Positions 17,543 through 25,896 are shown, counted from the first letter of the stretch. The stretch is 64,000 bases of DNA from Brevundimonas naejangsanensis (GCF_003627995.1 NZ_CP032707.1:607501-671500), one strand, 5' to 3'. Numbers and translations are program-made. Notes: a model not told the origin generated them from the sequence alone.

Positions 17543-17670
17543 CCCTCTCCTCCCTATGAAATGGGGAGGTGGATCGGCGGCGCAGACGACGAGACGGAGG
17601 GGCTTCTTGGGTCCGCCGTCGCAGGGCCCCTCCACCGCTTCGCGGTCCCCCTCCCCATTGTATGGGGAGG
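17543..17670. repeat. intergenic inverted-repeat element, family B, copy 1
   Basis: The right arm (about 17626-17670) contains GCCCCTCCACCGCTTCGCGG and CCCTCCCCATTGTATGGGGA and matches the right arm of the copy at 40819-40977 almost base for base. The left arm is a more divergent inverted version beginning with CTCCCTATGAAATGGGGAGG. It lies between the CDF and CobW genes and contains no gene. Confidence 0.8.
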
Positions 17671-17679
17671 AAAGCGCGC

Positions 17680-18639
17680 TCAGCAGCTCGGGCAATCGGG
17701 CAGGACGCCCGTCTCCAGCTGCAGGGTGGTGTGGCTGATGTCGAAGCGGCGGCGCGCCAGGCCTTGCGCCTCGGCCAGGAGGGCGTCGGCGTCGGGGCGG
17801 TCGTGGACGAGGTGGGCGGTCAGGGCGGCGTCGGTGGTCGACAGGCCCCAGACGTGCAGGTCGTGCACCGCCGTCACCCCCGGCAGGGCCAGCAGGGCGG
17901 CGCGGATCTCGTCCACGTCCAGGCCGTTGGGGGCGGCGTCCAGGGCCAGGTTCACCGAGTCCTTCAGCAGGCCCCAGGTCCCGGCCATGATGACGGCGAC
18001 GATGACCAGGCTGACGGCCCCGTCGATCAGCGACCAGCCGGTGAACAGGATGACGGCGCCCGCGATCACCACGCCCAGGGACACCGCCGCGTCGGCCATC
18101 ATGTGCAGATAGGCCCCGCGCACGTTCAGATCCTTGTGCTGGTCCTTCATGAACATCAGGGCCGTGCCCAGGTTGATGACGAAGCCGAGCCCCGCCACCG
18201 CCATGATGACGCCCGAGGCAACGGGCGCGGGCTCGGCCATGCGGCGCACCGCCTCGAAGGCGATGGCGCCGCAGGCGAAGATCAGCAGCAGGGCGTTGGC
18301 CAGGGCCGCCAGCACCGTCGCCTTGCCGTAGCCGTAGGTGCGCTTGGGCCCCGCCGCGCGCCGCGCCAGCCAGGCCGCGCCGCCGGCCATGGCCAGGCCC
18401 AGAACGTCCGACAGGTTGTGGCCGGCGTCGGCCATCAGGGCCGTGGAATCGGCCAGGACCCCCGCCGTGAACTCGCAGGCGACGAAGGCCAGGTTGACGA
18501 TCAGGCCGACGGCGTAGCGCCAGTCGCCCGTGTCCGCGAGCCCGTGATGATGGTGGCCGCCCACTCCGTGAGAATGGCCGTGCGAATGCCCATGGCCATG
18601 GGAATGATCGTCGTGATCGTGAGCGTGATCGTGCGCCAT
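17680..18639 (-). CDS. cation diffusion facilitator (zinc/divalent metal efflux)
   Basis: A 319-residue inner-membrane antiporter of the CzcD/ZitB type exporting zinc or related metals in exchange for protons. The N-terminus is a histidine/aspartate cluster ([19 protein letters not shown]) likely to bind metal. Six membrane segments follow; the transport site is seen as [18 protein letters not shown] (HxxxD) in TM2 and [14 protein letters not shown] (HxxxD) in TM5, a zinc-type HD-HD arrangement. The C-terminal cytoplasmic ferredoxin-like domain includes [16 protein letters not shown]. It lies 87 bases downstream of the RcnA-like gene on the same strand. Confidence 0.94.
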   Translation of the reverse strand: MAHDHAHDHDDHSHGHGHSHGHSHGVGGHHHHGLADTGDWRYAVGLIVNLAFVACEFTAGVLADSTALMADAGHNLSDVLGLAMAGGAAWLARRAAGPKRTYGYGKATVLAALANALLLIFACGAIAFEAVRRMAEPAPVASGVIMAVAGLGFVINLGTALMFMKDQHKDLNVRGAYLHMMADAAVSLGVVIAGAVILFTGWSLIDGAVSLVIVAVIMAGTWGLLKDSVNLALDAAPNGLDVDEIRAALLALPGVTAVHDLHVWGLSTTDAALTAHLVHDRPDADALLAEAQGLARRRFDISHTTLQLETGVLPDCPSC

Positions 18640-18726
18640 GTCCCCTCCTCTAGGCCCGGCTTCGCGGCGCGGTCAACGCCTGAAGACCACAAGTCATTGA
18701 ATGTAAATATATAACCTATCAGTGCA

Positions 18727-19386
18727 TCAATGCTGATGGCTCATCACCAGGAAGCCGATCAGGATCAGGGCGGCCCCCAGGATGGCGCCTTCATAGCGCG
18801 CCCAGCGCTCCAGCCGCAGGATGGAGTAGCCCGCCGTGGCCAGGGCGGCCAGCAGGGTCATGCCCAGCACCGTCCCCGCCGTGAAGGCCAGGGTCAGCAG
18901 GCCCAGGGCCCAGACGCCCTCGGTCGCCGACGACAGATAGATGGGCAGCAGCACCTCGCCCGGCGTCACCGCCATCATCAGCACCAGGCCCCAGAAGGCC
19001 GCCTGGTCCGACACGGCGGGCTCGGCCGCCTCGGCCGCCGGGCCGCCCGCCGTGGCCGGACGCTTCAGCGAGGCGCGGGCCAGGTAGAAGGCGCCGAACA
19101 GGAACAGCAGGGCCGCCGACAGGTGCGGCAGCAGCCCCTCGACCCAGCGGTTCAGCGCCAGGCCCGCCGCCACGATCAGGGAGCCGACCACGGCCGTCGA
19201 CAATATATGGGCCAGCCCCGCCGTCACCACGGCCGTCATGACGCGCGCCACGCTCCAGCGCTGGGCGCGGCCGACCAGGACGAAGGGCAGCCAGTGGGTC
19301 GGCAGGGCCGCGTGCAGGAAGGCCGCGACGAAGCCGCCGCCCAGAAGCGACAGCAGCACCGGCTCGGCGAGATCGGGAGAGGACAT
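18727..19386 (-). CDS. polytopic membrane protein, possibly an RcnA/UreH-like metal permease
   Basis: A 219-residue protein with about six hydrophobic segments. The first carries FVAAFLHAALPTHWLPFVLVG, a His-x4-6-His arrangement like the metal-sensing first helix of RcnA/NiCoT-type and UreH-type permeases; later stretches are LAHILSTAVVG, LFGAFYLARAS and MMAVTPGEVLLPIYLSS, and the protein ends in SHQH. A central Ala/Pro/Glu-rich loop replaces the His-rich loop of RcnA. I cannot assign substrate or direction. Being first in a run with CDF and CobW genes and having an operator-like palindrome just upstream suggests metal control. AAGAGGG precedes the ATG. Confidence 0.7.
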   Translation of the reverse strand: MSSPDLAEPVLLSLLGGGFVAAFLHAALPTHWLPFVLVGRAQRWSVARVMTAVVTAGLAHILSTAVVGSLIVAAGLALNRWVEGLLPHLSAALLFLFGAFYLARASLKRPATAGGPAAEAAEPAVSDQAAFWGLVLMMAVTPGEVLLPIYLSSATEGVWALGLLTLAFTAGTVLGMTLLAALATAGYSILRLERWARYEGAILGAALILIGFLVMSHQH

Positions 19387-19403
19387 GGCCGCCCTCTTAA
19401 AAT

Positions 19404-19416
19404 GTTACTTTGTAAC
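19404..19416. promoter_or_regulatory. operator-like palindrome GTTAC-TTT-GTAAC, possible Zur-type site
   Basis: A perfect 5+3+5 inverted repeat within AAAATGTTACTTTGTAACGG, 17 bases upstream of the membrane-protein start and just outside its ribosome site. The left half (AAATGTTA) resembles Fur/Zur-family half-sites. Assignment to Zur is an inference from the metal genes downstream. Confidence 0.4.
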
Positions 19417-19573
19417 GGTCGAGAAGAATCGGCGAAGAATCTTCAGCTGCAACGCTCCCGTCACGTCGGCCCGCTGCGGGAGACCCGGCTTGCTTCGCGC
19501 GGGCAATCGGGCCACAGAGTTCCTCAGGAACCGGTTTCATGCGGGTTTTGGCCCGGCTGGCGTCCGTTTCACG

Positions 19574-19601
19574 TTGACTCTTCCGTGACCATCCGTATAT
19601 G
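19574..19601 (+). promoter_or_regulatory. sigma-70-type promoter for rplU-rpmA
   Basis: TTGACT at 19574-19579 and TATATG at 19596-19601 with a 16-base spacer, 69 bases before the rplU start. The fit is good for a housekeeping alphaproteobacterial promoter. Confidence 0.6.
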
Positions 19602-19670
19602 TCGCCGCTCTTCGCCCGCAGGGTCTCCTGGCGGGCGCATCCATTTTTGCGTTCACGCTGAGGCTTCCTA

Positions 19671-20150
19671 ATGTACGCGGTGATCAAGACCGGCGGAAAG
19701 CAGTACCGGGTTCAACCGGGCGATGTGATTGTTGTCGAGAAGATCGACGGCGACGCTGGCGCTGCCGTCAATTTCGGTGAAGTCCTCATGCTGGGCGGCG
19801 ACAAGGGTGTTACGGTCGGCGCTCCGCTGGTCGACGGCGCCGCTGTCGCAGCCACGCTGATCGAGACCCGCAAGGGCGAGAAGATCAAGATCTTCAAGAA
19901 GATCCGTCGTCAGGGCTATCGCCGCACGAACGGCCATCGCCAGATGGAATCGGTCCTGCGCATCACCGGCATCGAAGGCGCTGGCGAGAAGGCCAAGTGG
20001 GACGGCAAGGTCGAGCTGATCACCAAGGCGGAAATCAACGCCCGCGCCCGTGGCCTGGCCCCGCGCGTCGAGGCTGTCGAAGCCGAGGCTCCGAAGGCCA
20101 AGAAGGCCCCCGCCAAGAAGGCCGCCAAGGCCGAAGGCGCCGAAGCCTAA
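19671..20150 (+). CDS. rplU: 50S ribosomal protein L21
   Basis: L21 binds 23S rRNA in the large subunit. The conserved core is complete: MYAVIKTGGKQYRVQPGDVI at the start, VGAPLVDGAAVAATLIE, and KIFKKIRRQGYRRTNGHRQ at about 75-95. At 159 residues it exceeds the roughly 100 of E. coli L21 because of a C-terminal Ala/Lys-rich tail (KAKKAPAKKAAKAEGAEA), common in alphaproteobacteria. rpmA follows 96 bases later, the standard order, and both share the terminator after rpmA. Confidence 0.97.
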   Translation: MYAVIKTGGKQYRVQPGDVIVVEKIDGDAGAAVNFGEVLMLGGDKGVTVGAPLVDGAAVAATLIETRKGEKIKIFKKIRRQGYRRTNGHRQMESVLRITGIEGAGEKAKWDGKVELITKAEINARARGLAPRVEAVEAEAPKAKKAPAKKAAKAEGAEA

Positions 20151-20246
20151 GATTTTCACCGGCGCTGGATCAGCGCCTAGCAGGACAGATGGCGCGCTCA
20201 AGCAGCCCGAACGGGCGGTAGCGCACCAAGGAAGAGGAGCAGCAAG

Positions 20247-20531
20247 ATGGCTCACAAGAAATCCGGCGGTTCGTCGCGCAACGGTCGCGACTCTGAGTCG
20301 AAGCGCCTTGGCGTGAAGAAGTTCGGCGGCGAGCAGGTGCTGGCCGGCAACATCCTCGTGCGTCAGCGCGGCACCAAGTTCCACCCGGGCGCCAACGTCG
20401 GCCTGGGCCGCGACCACACCCTGTTCGCCACGGCGACCGGCGCGGTGCAGTTCACCACCAAACGCGGTGGCCGTTGTTACGTGTCGATTCTCCCGGCCAA
20501 CGACGACGCCCAGGCGATGGCCGCCGAGTAA
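20247..20531 (+). CDS. rpmA: 50S ribosomal protein L27
   Basis: L27 lies near the peptidyl-transferase centre. The protein begins [20 protein letters not shown], the conserved N-terminus without a cleavable extension, followed by [20 protein letters not shown] and [20 protein letters not shown] (94 residues, normal). A GGAAGAGGAGC stretch just upstream gives a strong ribosome site. A good terminator follows, closing the rplU-rpmA operon. The obg gene that often follows in proteobacteria is not here; a GNAT gene is. Confidence 0.97.
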   Translation: MAHKKSGGSSRNGRDSESKRLGVKKFGGEQVLAGNILVRQRGTKFHPGANVGLGRDHTLFATATGAVQFTTKRGGRCYVSILPANDDAQAMAAE

Positions 20532-20608
20532 CGCGAAGCCAGGACAGTATTTCCCCGGATCGCGTTGCTCTCGACAGCAGCCGATCCGGACCAAGGGAAA
20601 ATTTTCCG

Positions 20609-20645
20609 CGGGGAGTCTGGATCACCAGGCTCCCCGTTTTCGTTT
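20609..20645 (+). terminator. intrinsic terminator of rplU-rpmA
   Basis: CGGGGAG at 20609-20615 pairs with CTCCCCG at 20630-20636, with an inner CTGG/CCAG pair, then GTTTTCGTTT. It is 78 bases after the rpmA stop. Confidence 0.85.
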
Positions 20646-20707
20646 CCCCGCCTCGACGCCGCCCGAGCCCTCCAAGGAGGCGGCGCAGAAGACATCGAGG
20701 CCGAACC

Positions 20708-21241
20708 ATGTGCGTGATCGAAACCTCCCCCGTCGTCGAGACGCGGCGTCTGCTGCTGCGCGCCCCGGGCGCCCAAGACGTGACGCGGATCGCCGCCCTG
20801 GCCAACGACCCCGACATCGCCCGCATGACCAAGCGGATGCCCCACCCCTTCCGCGTCGACGACGCCGAGGACTTCGTCCTGCACGTCGCGTCCCAGGACC
20901 CGAAGCGGGCCAACACCTTCCTGATCGAGCACGAGGACCACGGCCCGGTCGGGGTGGTCGGCCTGTTCCAGGACGCCGACGCCGTGCCCGAGACGGGCTA
21001 TTGGATCGGGCGGGAGTTCTGGGGCCGAGGCTACGCCACCGAAGCGCTGCAGGGCGCCCTAGCCTGGGCGTCGAGCCGGTGGAAGCGCCGCGCCCTGGTG
21101 GCCGGCCACTTCGCCGACAACCCCGCCTCGGGCCGGGTGCTGGAGAAGGCGGGCTTCCTGTACACCGGCGAAACCCGCCGCGCCTTCAGCCGCGCGCGGG
21201 GCGAGATCGCCGACACCCGCATGATGGTCTGGCTGGCCTGA
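20708..21241 (+). CDS. GNAT family N-acetyltransferase (RimJ/RimL type)
   Basis: A 177-residue acetyl-CoA-dependent acetyltransferase. The start VVETRRLLLRAPGAQD and the segment DIARMTKRMPHPFRVDDAEDF are characteristic of the RimJ/RimL-like branch (Acetyltransf_3). The acetyl-CoA loop is GYWIGREFWGRGYATEAL, and the C-terminal NPASGRVLEKAGFLYTGETR is also typical. The acceptor (protein N-terminus, amino acid or drug) cannot be read. The frame extends upstream, but ATG 20708 follows AAGGAGG at a longer distance and gives the family start. Confidence 0.9.
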   Translation: MCVIETSPVVETRRLLLRAPGAQDVTRIAALANDPDIARMTKRMPHPFRVDDAEDFVLHVASQDPKRANTFLIEHEDHGPVGVVGLFQDADAVPETGYWIGREFWGRGYATEALQGALAWASSRWKRRALVAGHFADNPASGRVLEKAGFLYTGETRRAFSRARGEIADTRMMVWLA

Positions 21242-21303
21242 GATCGACAGGGCGAAGGCCGTCCCGCCCGCGCGGGGCGGCCTCAGCGCTGCACGGGGCG
21301 ATC

Positions 21304-22677
21304 TCAGCGCTGCGCGGCCAGGGTGTAGAACAGCCCCGCCGCCGACAGGGCCATGACGCCGAACGTCAGCCAGACGAACAGGCGCGACCACGGCCCGCCG
21401 CGCGCCGCGCCCAGGATGTCGGACCGGCTGTTGATCCGCGCCACCACGAACAGCAGGGGCACGGCCGCGATCCCGTTGAAGACCGCCGTGAACACCAACG
21501 CCTTCATCGGATTGATGCCGACGAAGTTCAGGCCCAGGCCGATCAGGGTCGAGACGGCGATCACCCCGTAGAAGCCGCGCGCGTCGCCCAGGCGGTTGGA
21601 CAGCCCCTCCTTCCACCCTAGGGCCTCGGACAGGGCGTAGGCGGCAGACCCCGCCAGCACCGGAATCGCCAGCAGCCCCAGGCCGATCACCCCCGCCGCG
21701 AAGATGAGCTTGGCCGCCTGTCCGGCGTTGGGGAAGGACTGGACCAGGGGCTCGAGCGCGCGGGCGGCGTCGGCGGCGGTCTGGATGTCGTTGACCCCGT
21801 TCCGGAACAGCACCGAGGCCGTGGTCATGATGATGAACCACTGCACCAGTTCAGCCGCCACCATGCCGAGGGTCACGTCCAGCCGCATGTCCGCCAGATA
21901 GCCCTCCGGCAGGCGCGGCCGCCCCGCCTCGTCGGACGGCACGCCGTGGTCCAGTTCCTCCTCCACCTCCTGGGAGGCCTGCCAGAAGAACATATAGGGC
22001 GAGATGGAGGTGCCGAAGACGCCGGTGATGATGAAGAGGAAGGACGCCGTGAACTCGATGTGCGGCACGAAGGTCGCATACAGGATCTCGGGCCAGGGCT
22101 GATCGATGATCAGGGCCGTGGCCGGATAGGCCAGCAGGGCCAGGGCCAGCCATTTGAGGAATTTGGCGTAGATCCGGTAGCTGACGAAAACCTCGAGCAG
22201 CAGCACCGCCAGCGCCGTCGCCACGGCCAGCAGCCAGACGGGAAGATCGACGACCAGGGCCGCCGCCTCGGCCACCGCCCCGATGTCGGCGCCGATGTTG
22301 ATCGTGTTGGCCGCCACCACCAGCAGCACGGTCACGATCACGACCGAGCGCGAATAGTGCTGCTTGATGACCCCGGCCAGCCCCTGCCCCGTCACGGCCC
22401 CGATGCGGGCGCAGGCCTCCTGCACCGCCAGCAGCAGGGGGATCTGGTAGAGGGCGGTCCATAGCTGGCCGTAGCCGAACTGGGCGCCGGTCTGGGAATA
22501 GGTGGCGATTCCGGACGGGTCGTCGTCGGCCGCCCCGGTGACCAAGCCCGGTCCCAGCACCTTGAAGACCCGCAGCCAGTCGCGGCGGCGCGCCGGGGCG
22601 GCGGCCTCGGCCTCGGCTTCCTGGGTCGGGCGCGGCGGGTCGGACAATCGATCACCGGCTGGGTCGCAGGGGACCAT
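21304..22677 (-). CDS. NRAMP-type divalent metal transporter with variant site residues
   Basis: A 457-residue inner-membrane protein with about eleven hydrophobic segments. The first helix has GLVTGAADDDPSGIATYSQT, where canonical MntH has DPGN; the sixth has FGTSISPYMFFWQASQE, where manganese/iron NRAMPs have the MPHN motif with its metal-ligating Met. Loss of that Met is known in NRAMP-related magnesium and aluminium transporters, so Mn2+ may not be the substrate (inference). The N-terminal Glu/Ala/Arg-rich tail of about 30 residues is cytoplasmic. It is transcribed toward the acetyltransferase gene with 62 bases between. Confidence 0.9.
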   Translation of the reverse strand: MVPCDPAGDRLSDPPRPTQEAEAEAAAPARRRDWLRVFKVLGPGLVTGAADDDPSGIATYSQTGAQFGYGQLWTALYQIPLLLAVQEACARIGAVTGQGLAGVIKQHYSRSVVIVTVLLVVAANTINIGADIGAVAEAAALVVDLPVWLLAVATALAVLLLEVFVSYRIYAKFLKWLALALLAYPATALIIDQPWPEILYATFVPHIEFTASFLFIITGVFGTSISPYMFFWQASQEVEEELDHGVPSDEAGRPRLPEGYLADMRLDVTLGMVAAELVQWFIIMTTASVLFRNGVNDIQTAADAARALEPLVQSFPNAGQAAKLIFAAGVIGLGLLAIPVLAGSAAYALSEALGWKEGLSNRLGDARGFYGVIAVSTLIGLGLNFVGINPMKALVFTAVFNGIAAVPLLFVVARINSRSDILGAARGGPWSRLFVWLTFGVMALSAAGLFYTLAAQR

Positions 22678-22849
22678 CCCCGCCGCGAGCTTACGCCCCG
22701 ACCGCCGGAATGGAAGCGCCCGCGCCGTCGAGACCCGAGTCCGCCGAGCGACGCTATGCGGTCGACAGCCTTCGACGCCTCTTAAGACGCGGAAAGCGGA
22801 GGATATTTCCCAGCTTCAGCAGTTTTTTCGCAAAAGGGAAAAAAGCCTG

Positions 22850-22878
22850 TTGACCGCCCCCGGGGTCCCCCCTATTAG
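22850..22878 (+). promoter_or_regulatory. sigma-70-type promoter of tRNA-Leu
   Basis: TTGACC at 22850-22855 and TATTAG at 22873-22878 with a 17-base spacer, 28 bases before the mature tRNA. A strong match in an otherwise G+C-rich stretch. Confidence 0.75.
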
Positions 22879-22906
22879 TCCGCGCCTCGGCGGGGCGACC
22901 CACCGG

Positions 22907-22993
<87 letters not shown>

Positions 22994-23001
22994 TTTCTCA
23001 G

Positions 23002-23042
23002 ACGGCGCTGTATCCGATCGGATGCGGCGCCGTTTGTCATTT
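23002..23042 (+). terminator. terminator of tRNA-Leu
   Basis: ACGGCGC at 23002-23008 pairs with GCGCCGT at 23027-23033; the loop holds the inner palindrome ATCCGATCGGAT; a TTTGTCATTT tail follows. Confidence 0.8.
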
Positions 23043-23149
23043 CGGCCCTCTCTTCTTCCTTCCCTGCGGCCGCGACGGCGAAGGTCGAACCTAGCGATAG
23101 CGCGTGGTTCGTCTATGTTACGGCCTGACCGACTAATGAGTTTCTGCGC

Positions 23150-23764
23150 ATGACCGTTTACTTCCACGAAGGCGACCTGCCCGACGACCTCGACCTGGGG
23201 CCGGAGGTGGCGATCGATTCCGAGACGATGGGCCTGCGCTTCCGCCGCGATCCGCTGTGCGTGGTGCAGCTGTCGTCCGGCGACGGCAACGCCCACGTCG
23301 TGCGCCTGAACCGCCCGGCCTACGACTGCCCCAACCTGAAGCGGCTGCTGGCCGATCCGAAGGTGCTCAAGCTGTTCCACTTCGGCCGCTTCGACATCGC
23401 CATGTTCCAGCTGCACCTCGGGGTCGAGGTCGCGCCGGTCTATTGCACCAAGATCGCCTCCAAGCTGGCGCGCACCTACACCGACCGTCACGGGCTGAAG
23501 GACGTGGCCAAGGAGTTGGCCGGGGTCGACATGTCCAAGGCGCAGCAGAGCTCGGACTGGGGCTCGGCCGAGCTGAGCCAGGCCCAGCTGGACTACGCCG
23601 CTTCGGACGTCCTCTATCTGCACGCCATCAAGGAGCGGCTGAACGAAATGCTGGTCCGCGAGGGCCGCATGGAGTTGGCTCAGGCCTGCTTCGACTTCCT
23701 GCCCGTGCGTTCGCGTCTCGACCTGGCCGGTTGGGACGAGATCGACATCTTCGCCCACGCCTGA
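23150..23764 (+). CDS. RNase D-like 3'-5' exonuclease (DEDD)
   Basis: A 204-residue single-domain DEDDy exonuclease. The catalytic acids are visible in VAIDSETMGLRF (Exo I, Asp-x-Glu), LFHFGRFDIAMF (Exo II Asp) and QLDYAASDVLYL (Exo III, Tyr and Asp). E. coli RNase D carries HRDC domains after this module and is about 370 residues; here there is none, the usual short alphaproteobacterial form. It probably trims tRNA or other RNA 3' ends. It leads directly into lptC with 8 bases between. Confidence 0.92.
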   Translation: MTVYFHEGDLPDDLDLGPEVAIDSETMGLRFRRDPLCVVQLSSGDGNAHVVRLNRPAYDCPNLKRLLADPKVLKLFHFGRFDIAMFQLHLGVEVAPVYCTKIASKLARTYTDRHGLKDVAKELAGVDMSKAQQSSDWGSAELSQAQLDYAASDVLYLHAIKERLNEMLVREGRMELAQACFDFLPVRSRLDLAGWDEIDIFAHA

Positions 23765-23772
23765 GGAGGACC

Positions 23773-24435
23773 ATGGCCGACCGCGACGCCCAGGACGCGC
23801 AAAAACGCGCCGACGAGGCCCGGGTCGCCCAGGCCGGGGCGCGCTGGCGCGCGCGGTCCCAGCGGGTCCGGCTGTATCGGCGCGTCCTGCCCATCGTCAT
23901 CCTGATGCTGGCGGGCGGGGCCCTGACCTGGACCGTGTTCCGCACCGTCATGTCGGGGGTCGAACGCAAGGCCAGCGAGAGCCGCGAGATCCGCCTCGAC
24001 AACCCCATGTTCCACGGCCAGGACGCCCAAGGCCGCTCCTTCGTCATCGGGGCGAAGGGGGCGGTGCGCGATCCGCAGACCGGCTATTTCCGCCTGGTGG
24101 GGCCCTTGCTGCGGCTGAACCTGGGCGGGCGCAAGACGACCGAACTGAGCGCCGACGGCGGCACCTATGTCGAGACCGAGCGCAAGGTGGTCATCGGTCC
24201 GAACGTGAAGATCTCCGACGGCGGCTCGGGCTGGCAGCTGACCACGCCCGAGGCCGTGGTCGACACCGAGACGGGCGTCGTGACCGGCGACAAGGGGGTC
24301 CAGGGCCACGGCCCCCTTGGAAGCATCGATGCTTCGTCTTATGCGATCTATGATCAGGGCCAGAGGGTCGTCTTCCACGGCCAGGGCGAAAACAAGGTGC
24401 GCGGGACCATCAATCCCGCCGGATCCGGCAGGTGA
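23773..24435 (+). CDS. lptC: LPS export protein LptC
   Basis: A 220-residue bitopic inner-membrane protein that passes lipopolysaccharide from LptB2FG to LptA. The N-terminus is basic and cytoplasmic (RARSQRVRLYRR), followed by one anchor VLPIVILMLAGGALTWTVF; the periplasmic beta-jellyroll includes IRLDNPMFHGQDAQGRSF and repeated ADGGTYVETE and TPEAVVDTETGVVTGDKGV strands typical of OstA-like folds. GAGGAGGA precedes the ATG at 23773; the frame is open further upstream but inside the exonuclease gene. Its stop overlaps the start of lptA. Confidence 0.9.
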   Translation: MADRDAQDAQKRADEARVAQAGARWRARSQRVRLYRRVLPIVILMLAGGALTWTVFRTVMSGVERKASESREIRLDNPMFHGQDAQGRSFVIGAKGAVRDPQTGYFRLVGPLLRLNLGGRKTTELSADGGTYVETERKVVIGPNVKISDGGSGWQLTTPEAVVDTETGVVTGDKGVQGHGPLGSIDASSYAIYDQGQRVVFHGQGENKVRGTINPAGSGR

Positions 24436-24437
24436 AC

Positions 24438-24920
24438 ATGTCCAAGTCCAAGCTGATGATCGCGGGGGCCGCCCTGCTGGCGGCCCTGGCCCTCCCGGTC
24501 GCCTCGGGGGCCCAGAATCGTCTCGACGCCAGCCGCCAGCCGGTCCAGTACGGCGCCGACGCCGGGGAATACACGCCCGACGGCTTCTCGCTGCGCGGCC
24601 GGGCGGAAGTGACGCAAGGCTCCAACCGGCTGCGGGCCGGCGCCATTCGCGGCTTCACCACGAACGGCGACCTGACCCGGATCGAGGCGACCGGCGACGT
24701 CTATTTCGTGACCCCGGACCAGAGCATGCGCGGCGACCGCGCCGTCTATACGCTGAACGACGGCAACGTCGTGGTGACCGGGGACGTCATCCTGACCCAG
24801 GGCAAGAGCGTCCTGACCGGCAGCCGCCTGGTCTATAACGTCCGCACCGAGACGGCCCGCATCGAGGGCGGCGGCGCCAATGGCCGCGTCCAGGGCGTCT
24901 TCTATCCGCAAGGGAACTGA
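24438..24920 (+). CDS. lptA: LPS transport periplasmic protein LptA
   Basis: A 160-residue periplasmic OstA-family protein that bridges inner and outer membrane in LPS export. The signal peptide SKLMIAGAALLAALALPVASGAQ is followed by jellyroll strands GFSLRGRAEVTQGSNRLRA, IEATGDVYFVTPDQSMRG and NVVVTGDVILTQGKSVLTG. An in-frame GTG at 24432 overlapping the lptC stop is the alternative start; the ATG at 24438 has AGG five bases before it. lptB follows after 6 bases. Confidence 0.9.
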   Translation: MSKSKLMIAGAALLAALALPVASGAQNRLDASRQPVQYGADAGEYTPDGFSLRGRAEVTQGSNRLRAGAIRGFTTNGDLTRIEATGDVYFVTPDQSMRGDRAVYTLNDGNVVVTGDVILTQGKSVLTGSRLVYNVRTETARIEGGGANGRVQGVFYPQGN

Positions 24921-24926
24921 GCCCGC

Positions 24927-25724
24927 GTGGCGCGCAAGGAACTCTCCGCCCTGAACCGGGACGCCCCGGCCCCCGAGGCCGCGTCGGCGACCGAGGACGC
25001 GCATCCCACGGGCCTGCGCGTCGACCACATCGCCCGCAGCTTCGGCCAGCGCCAGGTGGTGCGCGACGTCTCCCTGAACGTCCAGCGCGGCGAGGTCTGC
25101 GGCCTTTTGGGCCCCAACGGGGCGGGCAAGACCACCTGCTTCTACATGATCACCGGCCTGATCCCCGCCGACCGGGGCTCGATCTGGCTGGACAACGAGG
25201 ACATCACCCAGCAGCCCATGTACCAGCGCGCGCGCATGGGCCTGGGCTATCTGGCGCAGGAAGCCTCCATCTTCCGCGGCATGACGGTCGAGCAGAACAT
25301 CAAGGCCGTGGTCGAACTGCACGAGAAGACCGCCGCCGGGGTGCGCGACGAGACCAGCCGCCTGCTGGAGGAGCTGCGCATCGACCACCTGCGCCATGCC
25401 CCGGCCACCGGCCTGTCGGGCGGCGAGCGGCGCCGCGTCGAGATCGCCCGCGCCCTGGCCGCGCGCCCCAGTTTCATGCTGCTGGACGAACCCTTCGCCG
25501 GCATCGACCCCCTGGCCATCGCCGACATCCGCCAACTGATCCGCTATCTGTCGGGCCAGGGCATCGGCGTGCTGATCACCGACCACAACGTGCGCGAGAC
25601 GCTGGACATCATCGACCGCGTCTCGATCATCTCGGCCGGTTCGGTCCTGTTCGAGGGCACGGCCGACGAAGCCGTCGCCGACGCCGAGGTGCGCCGCGTC
25701 TATCTGGGCGAGATGTACGGCTGA
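24927..25724 (+). CDS. lptB: LPS export ABC transporter ATP-binding protein LptB
   Basis: The ATPase that drives LPS extraction from the inner membrane together with LptF and LptG (not in this window). 265 residues: Walker A GLLGPNGAGKTTCFYM, Q-loop YLAQEASIFRGMTVEQN, signature LSGGERRRVEIARALA, Walker B FMLLDEPFAGIDP and H-loop LITDHNVRETLD. The YLAQEASIF and DHNVRETL stretches are typical of LptB. About 25 extra N-terminal residues (LNRDAPAPEAASATEDA) precede the usual start. The start is GTG. A family-A repeat element separates it from rpoN. Confidence 0.94.
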   Translation: MARKELSALNRDAPAPEAASATEDAHPTGLRVDHIARSFGQRQVVRDVSLNVQRGEVCGLLGPNGAGKTTCFYMITGLIPADRGSIWLDNEDITQQPMYQRARMGLGYLAQEASIFRGMTVEQNIKAVVELHEKTAAGVRDETSRLLEELRIDHLRHAPATGLSGGERRRVEIARALAARPSFMLLDEPFAGIDPLAIADIRQLIRYLSGQGIGVLITDHNVRETLDIIDRVSIISAGSVLFEGTADEAVADAEVRRVYLGEMYG

Positions 25725-25748
25725 GGCCCAGTGGCGGGTAAGGGACGC

Positions 25749-25896
25749 CCCCTTCCCCCTCAATGGGGGAAGGGTCGGGGATGGGGGTGAAGGCGCGTCG
25801 TCGGCCGCTAGAGCACGGGAGACGAGCGTCTCAGGCGCTCCATCTTCTCGGTCCTGCCCACACCCCCTCCCAACCCTCCCCCATCGAGGGGGAGGG
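25749..25896. repeat. intergenic inverted-repeat element, family A, copy 2
   Basis: Left palindrome CCTTCCCCC-TCAAT-GGGGGAAGG, right palindrome CCCTCCCCC-ATC-GAGGGGGAGGG, with outer halves in inverted agreement. The length and arrangement equal those of the copy at 14245-14391 while the centre differs. It lies between lptB and rpoN, so it may affect the leader of rpoN. Confidence 0.85.

Noticed and set aside
19519..19531. GTTCCT-C-AGGAAC palindrome upstream of rplU
   Set aside because: Short, without a known regulator match, and not placed at the promoter at 19574-19601; could be chance.
22828..22846. T-run and A-run hairpin-like sequence before tRNA-Leu
   Set aside because: Both flanking genes point away from it or start after it, so there is no transcript for it to terminate.
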